From Polaromonas sp. A23 (GTDB taxonomy: Bacteria; Pseudomonadota; Gammaproteobacteria; Burkholderiales; Burkholderiaceae_C), in the NCBI RefSeq assembly GCF_002001015.1, contig NZ_MUNO01000010.1:124001-188000 (forward strand): a stretch of 64,000 nt of DNA, read 5' to 3'. Of this stretch, positions 62,277 through 64,000 are shown piece after piece. The notes beneath the pieces are model-generated. The model was not told where the DNA came from and did not search any database. It was given only the letters and a program-made list of their open reading frames with translations. Position 1 is the first letter of the stretch; each line of letters begins with the position of its first letter. The position numbers and the translations under genes were made by a program.

Positions 62277-62723
62277 TCAGTCTGCATCAAAGGCTCCCCG
62301 CAACCATTCAATCGCCACGGCCTCATCCAACTGACCTTGCACCGTGACCACGTCGAAACGGCAGGGAGGAAGGGTGGCAAACCGCATCAGATAGTGACGG
62401 GCGGCAAAGATGATCCGGCGCTGCTTGACCTCACTGACGCTGGCCGCCGCGCCGCCATGTCCGGTGCCCTTGCGCTGGCGCACTTCAACAAACACCAGGG
62501 TGCCATCGGGTGATTGCATGATGAGATCCACCTCGCCACCCCCACGGCCTGGTGTCCGATAATTGGCCTCGACCCGTTTCAACCCCGCTCGGACCAGGTG
62601 GTCCGACGCCAAAGCTTCGGCGGCATCGCCCAGGCGCTTGGTGGTAATCTGGCCGGGCGGCGCGGTAGCTGGAGAAGCCGCACTGCCGGGCACTTTTGCA
62701 ACCTGTTTCCTGGAAAACCACAT
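62277..62723 (-). CDS. yraN: YraN (UPF0102) family nuclease-like protein
   Basis: 148 residues. Restriction-endonuclease-like core with GDAAEALASDHLVRAG, NYRTPGRGGGEVDLIMQSPDGTLVFVEVRQRK (the E..D...E.. QxK active-site pattern). Role uncertain; probably Holliday-junction or DNA-repair related. ATG 62723 is at the CATTG that is also the start of the divergent rsmI. Confidence 0.88.
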   Translation of the reverse strand: MWFSRKQVAKVPGSAASPATAPPGQITTKRLGDAAEALASDHLVRAGLKRVEANYRTPGRGGGEVDLIMQSPDGTLVFVEVRQRKGTGHGGAAASVSEVKQRRIIFAARHYLMRFATLPPCRFDVVTVQGQLDEAVAIEWLRGAFDAD

Positions 62724-63613
62724 TGAACGCTTCCTTTGACCTGGCACTCCCCGCTGCGCGCGCAGCGGCAGGCATGCAGCATTATCCCGAAGCGGCACTG
62801 TATGTGGTGGCCACGCCGATTGGCAACCTGTCGGACATCACCCTGCGCGCGCTGCATGTGCTGCAGCTGGTACATGCCATCGCTTGTGAAGACACCCGCC
62901 ATACCCAGACCATGCTGCGCCAGTACGGCATCGACAAGCCCCTGCTCGCCGTGCATGAACACAACGAGGAAGAAGCGGCGCTGCTTGTGATTGAACGGCT
63001 GCGGCGCGGCGAACGGGTTGCTTATGTCAGCGACGCCGGTACGCCCGCGGTCAGCGACCCCGGCGCACGGCTGGTGGCCGCCGTACGGGCAGCGGGACTT
63101 GCCATCCTGCCCCTTCCAGGGGCCAGCAGCGTGACCACAGCAATGAGCGTGGCCGGTATCAGCGGCGGCGCGGGTTTTGTTTTTGCCGGCTTTCTACCCT
63201 CCAAAGCGTTGGAGCGCGACCAGGCGGTACTGTTGCTGTTGGCTGATCCCCGGGCAACGGTGATTCTGGAGGCACCGCACCGCATAGAGGCATTGGCACG
63301 TGCGATGGTCCCCCTGGGCCGCCGGCTGGTGACTGTAGGCCGTGAACTGACGAAACAGTTTGAAGAAATCGTCACCGTTGCTGCCGAGGACCTGAGTGCC
63401 TGGCTCGCCGCCGGAAGCCAACGTACACGCGGCGAGTTTGCGCTGGTGCTGCATCCGGGCGAAGAAGCGCAAACCGGGAATGACGGCAACCGTGTATTGC
63501 AGTTGCTGCTGGCTGAGTTGCCATTGAAAACTGCTGTGAAACTCGCTGCGGAAATTACCAGCGCTCCGCGCAACGAGTTGTATGAAGCCGCTCTTCAGCT
63601 TAAGAAGAACTGA
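62723..63613 (+). CDS. rsmI: 16S rRNA (cytidine(1402)-2'-O)-methyltransferase
   Basis: Methylates the 2'-O of C1402 in 16S rRNA with SAM. Approx. 296 residues: ALYVVATPIGNLSDITLRAL, DTRHTQTML, SDAGTPAVSDPGARLV and EAPHRIEAL are the family motifs. I place the start at TTG 62723 (LNASFDLALPAAR), as N-terminal residues before the GNLSDI core are conserved in relatives; ATG 62774 or TTG 62696 are alternatives. The start overlaps yraN's by one base in the sequence CATTG. Confidence 0.9.
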   Translation: MNASFDLALPAARAAAGMQHYPEAALYVVATPIGNLSDITLRALHVLQLVHAIACEDTRHTQTMLRQYGIDKPLLAVHEHNEEEAALLVIERLRRGERVAYVSDAGTPAVSDPGARLVAAVRAAGLAILPLPGASSVTTAMSVAGISGGAGFVFAGFLPSKALERDQAVLLLLADPRATVILEAPHRIEALARAMVPLGRRLVTVGRELTKQFEEIVTVAAEDLSAWLAAGSQRTRGEFALVLHPGEEAQTGNDGNRVLQLLLAELPLKTAVKLAAEITSAPRNELYEAALQLKKN

Positions 63614-63634
63614 CCCGGTGACCCGGCCACTGAA

Positions 63635-64000
63635 TTAGATTCGCTCGTCCCGCTCCCCCCGGAACTCCATCCCGGGGTGCGCTTTTTGAACCACCTGGTT
63701 GGCGTCCAGGTAGACCCAGTAAAACATATCCTGCACGTCCCGCCACCGATAGGTCAGGATGTCGCCTTTCCACAAGGCCACATGATCAATGGAGGCGGGT
63801 CGCCCAAATTCGCGAAGCACATCGTCGCGGGTCCACTTTCCCGGCTCGATACGCTCAAAGTCGCGGGCATTGAGAACCTGCCGCGCGCGCAGCACCTTGC
63901 CCGAAGCATCCAGGTCCACCATGAAGGCAAACTGGCCCACAGGCTGCCCCGAGTATTGCAGGCGTGATCCGGAATCAAGCGCCACCACCGCGCCGGGCTG
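63635..64000 (-). CDS. BamE/SmpA-like lipoprotein, N-terminus outside window
   Basis: 122 visible residues of a lipoprotein known in Burkholderiales near rsmI. Contains FMVDLDASGKVLRARQVLNA, then WTRDDVLREFGRPASI, and LTYRWRDVQDMFYWVYLD, a repeat of the SmpA/BamE alpha-beta motif. It probably sits at the outer membrane. The signal peptide lies beyond 64000. It ends convergent with rsmI 22 bp away. Confidence 0.7.
   Translation of the reverse strand, partial: QPGAVVALDSGSRLQYSGQPVGQFAFMVDLDASGKVLRARQVLNARDFERIEPGKWTRDDVLREFGRPASIDHVALWKGDILTYRWRDVQDMFYWVYLDANQVVQKAHPGMEFRGERDERI

Overview
The window is GC-rich chromosomal DNA with dense, short-spaced genes. It looks like a betaproteobacterium of the Comamonadaceae (Polaromonas, Rhodoferax or a close relative). 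The evidence is the gene set (PhaM-type PHA granule protein, DUF3567 protein, split pilT-pilU pair, OxyR next to dps and ubiA, yraN-SIS-BON cluster beside rsmI) and two families of short intergenic palindromic repeats that I associate with this family. This placement comes from recognition, not a database search. I see no rRNA, tRNA, CRISPR array, insertion sequence or prophage.

Layout. 1-3 kb: glycerol uptake and use (glpS cut by the window edge, glpR, glpK). 3-5.1 kb: Tat-exported phytase-like esterase and proC. 5.2-7.7 kb: ubiA, dps and oxyR on the minus strand, with a plausible OxyR-controlled dps promoter. 7.8-12.5 kb: a small helix-hairpin-helix lipoprotein, recG, and divergent queA-tgt for queuosine. 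12.6-16.2 kb: two lipoproteins, an aldo/keto reductase and a zinc-ribbon membrane protein. 16.3-23.9 kb: a tightly packed seven-gene minus-strand operon (ceramidase-like membrane protein, MFS-PlsC fusion, DUF805, FAD oxidase, methyltransferase, exported unknown, alpha/beta hydrolase) with a divergent XRE regulator. It looks like an uncharacterised lipid-modification system and is the best candidate for something new. 24.7-31.8 kb: FIST sensor, GST, PhaM, enoyl-CoA hydratase homologue, DksA-like protein, eRF1-like protein, VOC protein, MarC protein, orphan periplasmic binding protein.

31.9-45.2 kb: FAH-family hydrolase with divergent IclR regulator, DUF3108 protein, DUF3567 protein, a remnant of an AbrB transporter, ChaN-like lipoprotein, omega-aminotransferase, purU, LysR regulator, glcD-like oxidase, a biotinyl-carboxyltransferase fusion, bactofilin and an unexported binding protein. 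45.2-49.4 kb: small unknown proteins, two tandem Crp/Fnr-like regulators, and a divergent MerR regulator plus tiny cysteine-rich membrane protein sharing a textbook 19-bp-spacer MerR-type promoter. 49.5-54.4 kb: putA with divergent Lrp-type regulator and an orphan branched-chain amino acid binding protein. 54.4-58.2 kb: DUF3617 protein, YggS-type PLP protein with an unusual insertion, pilT and pilU. 58.3-64 kb: LysR regulator, tautomerase, HIBADH-type reductase, then BON lipoprotein, SIS protein and yraN, divergent from rsmI, and a truncated BamE-like lipoprotein at the edge.

Across the window a roughly 50-60-nt element ending in an AGCTAT...ATAGC palindrome recurs about ten times. Several copies lie inside reading frames, three of them in putA, where they appear to be translated as extra loops. 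A second, GC-rich repeat of about 90-100 nt sits at gene ends and often carries a CCCCCGAGGGGG-type hairpin.
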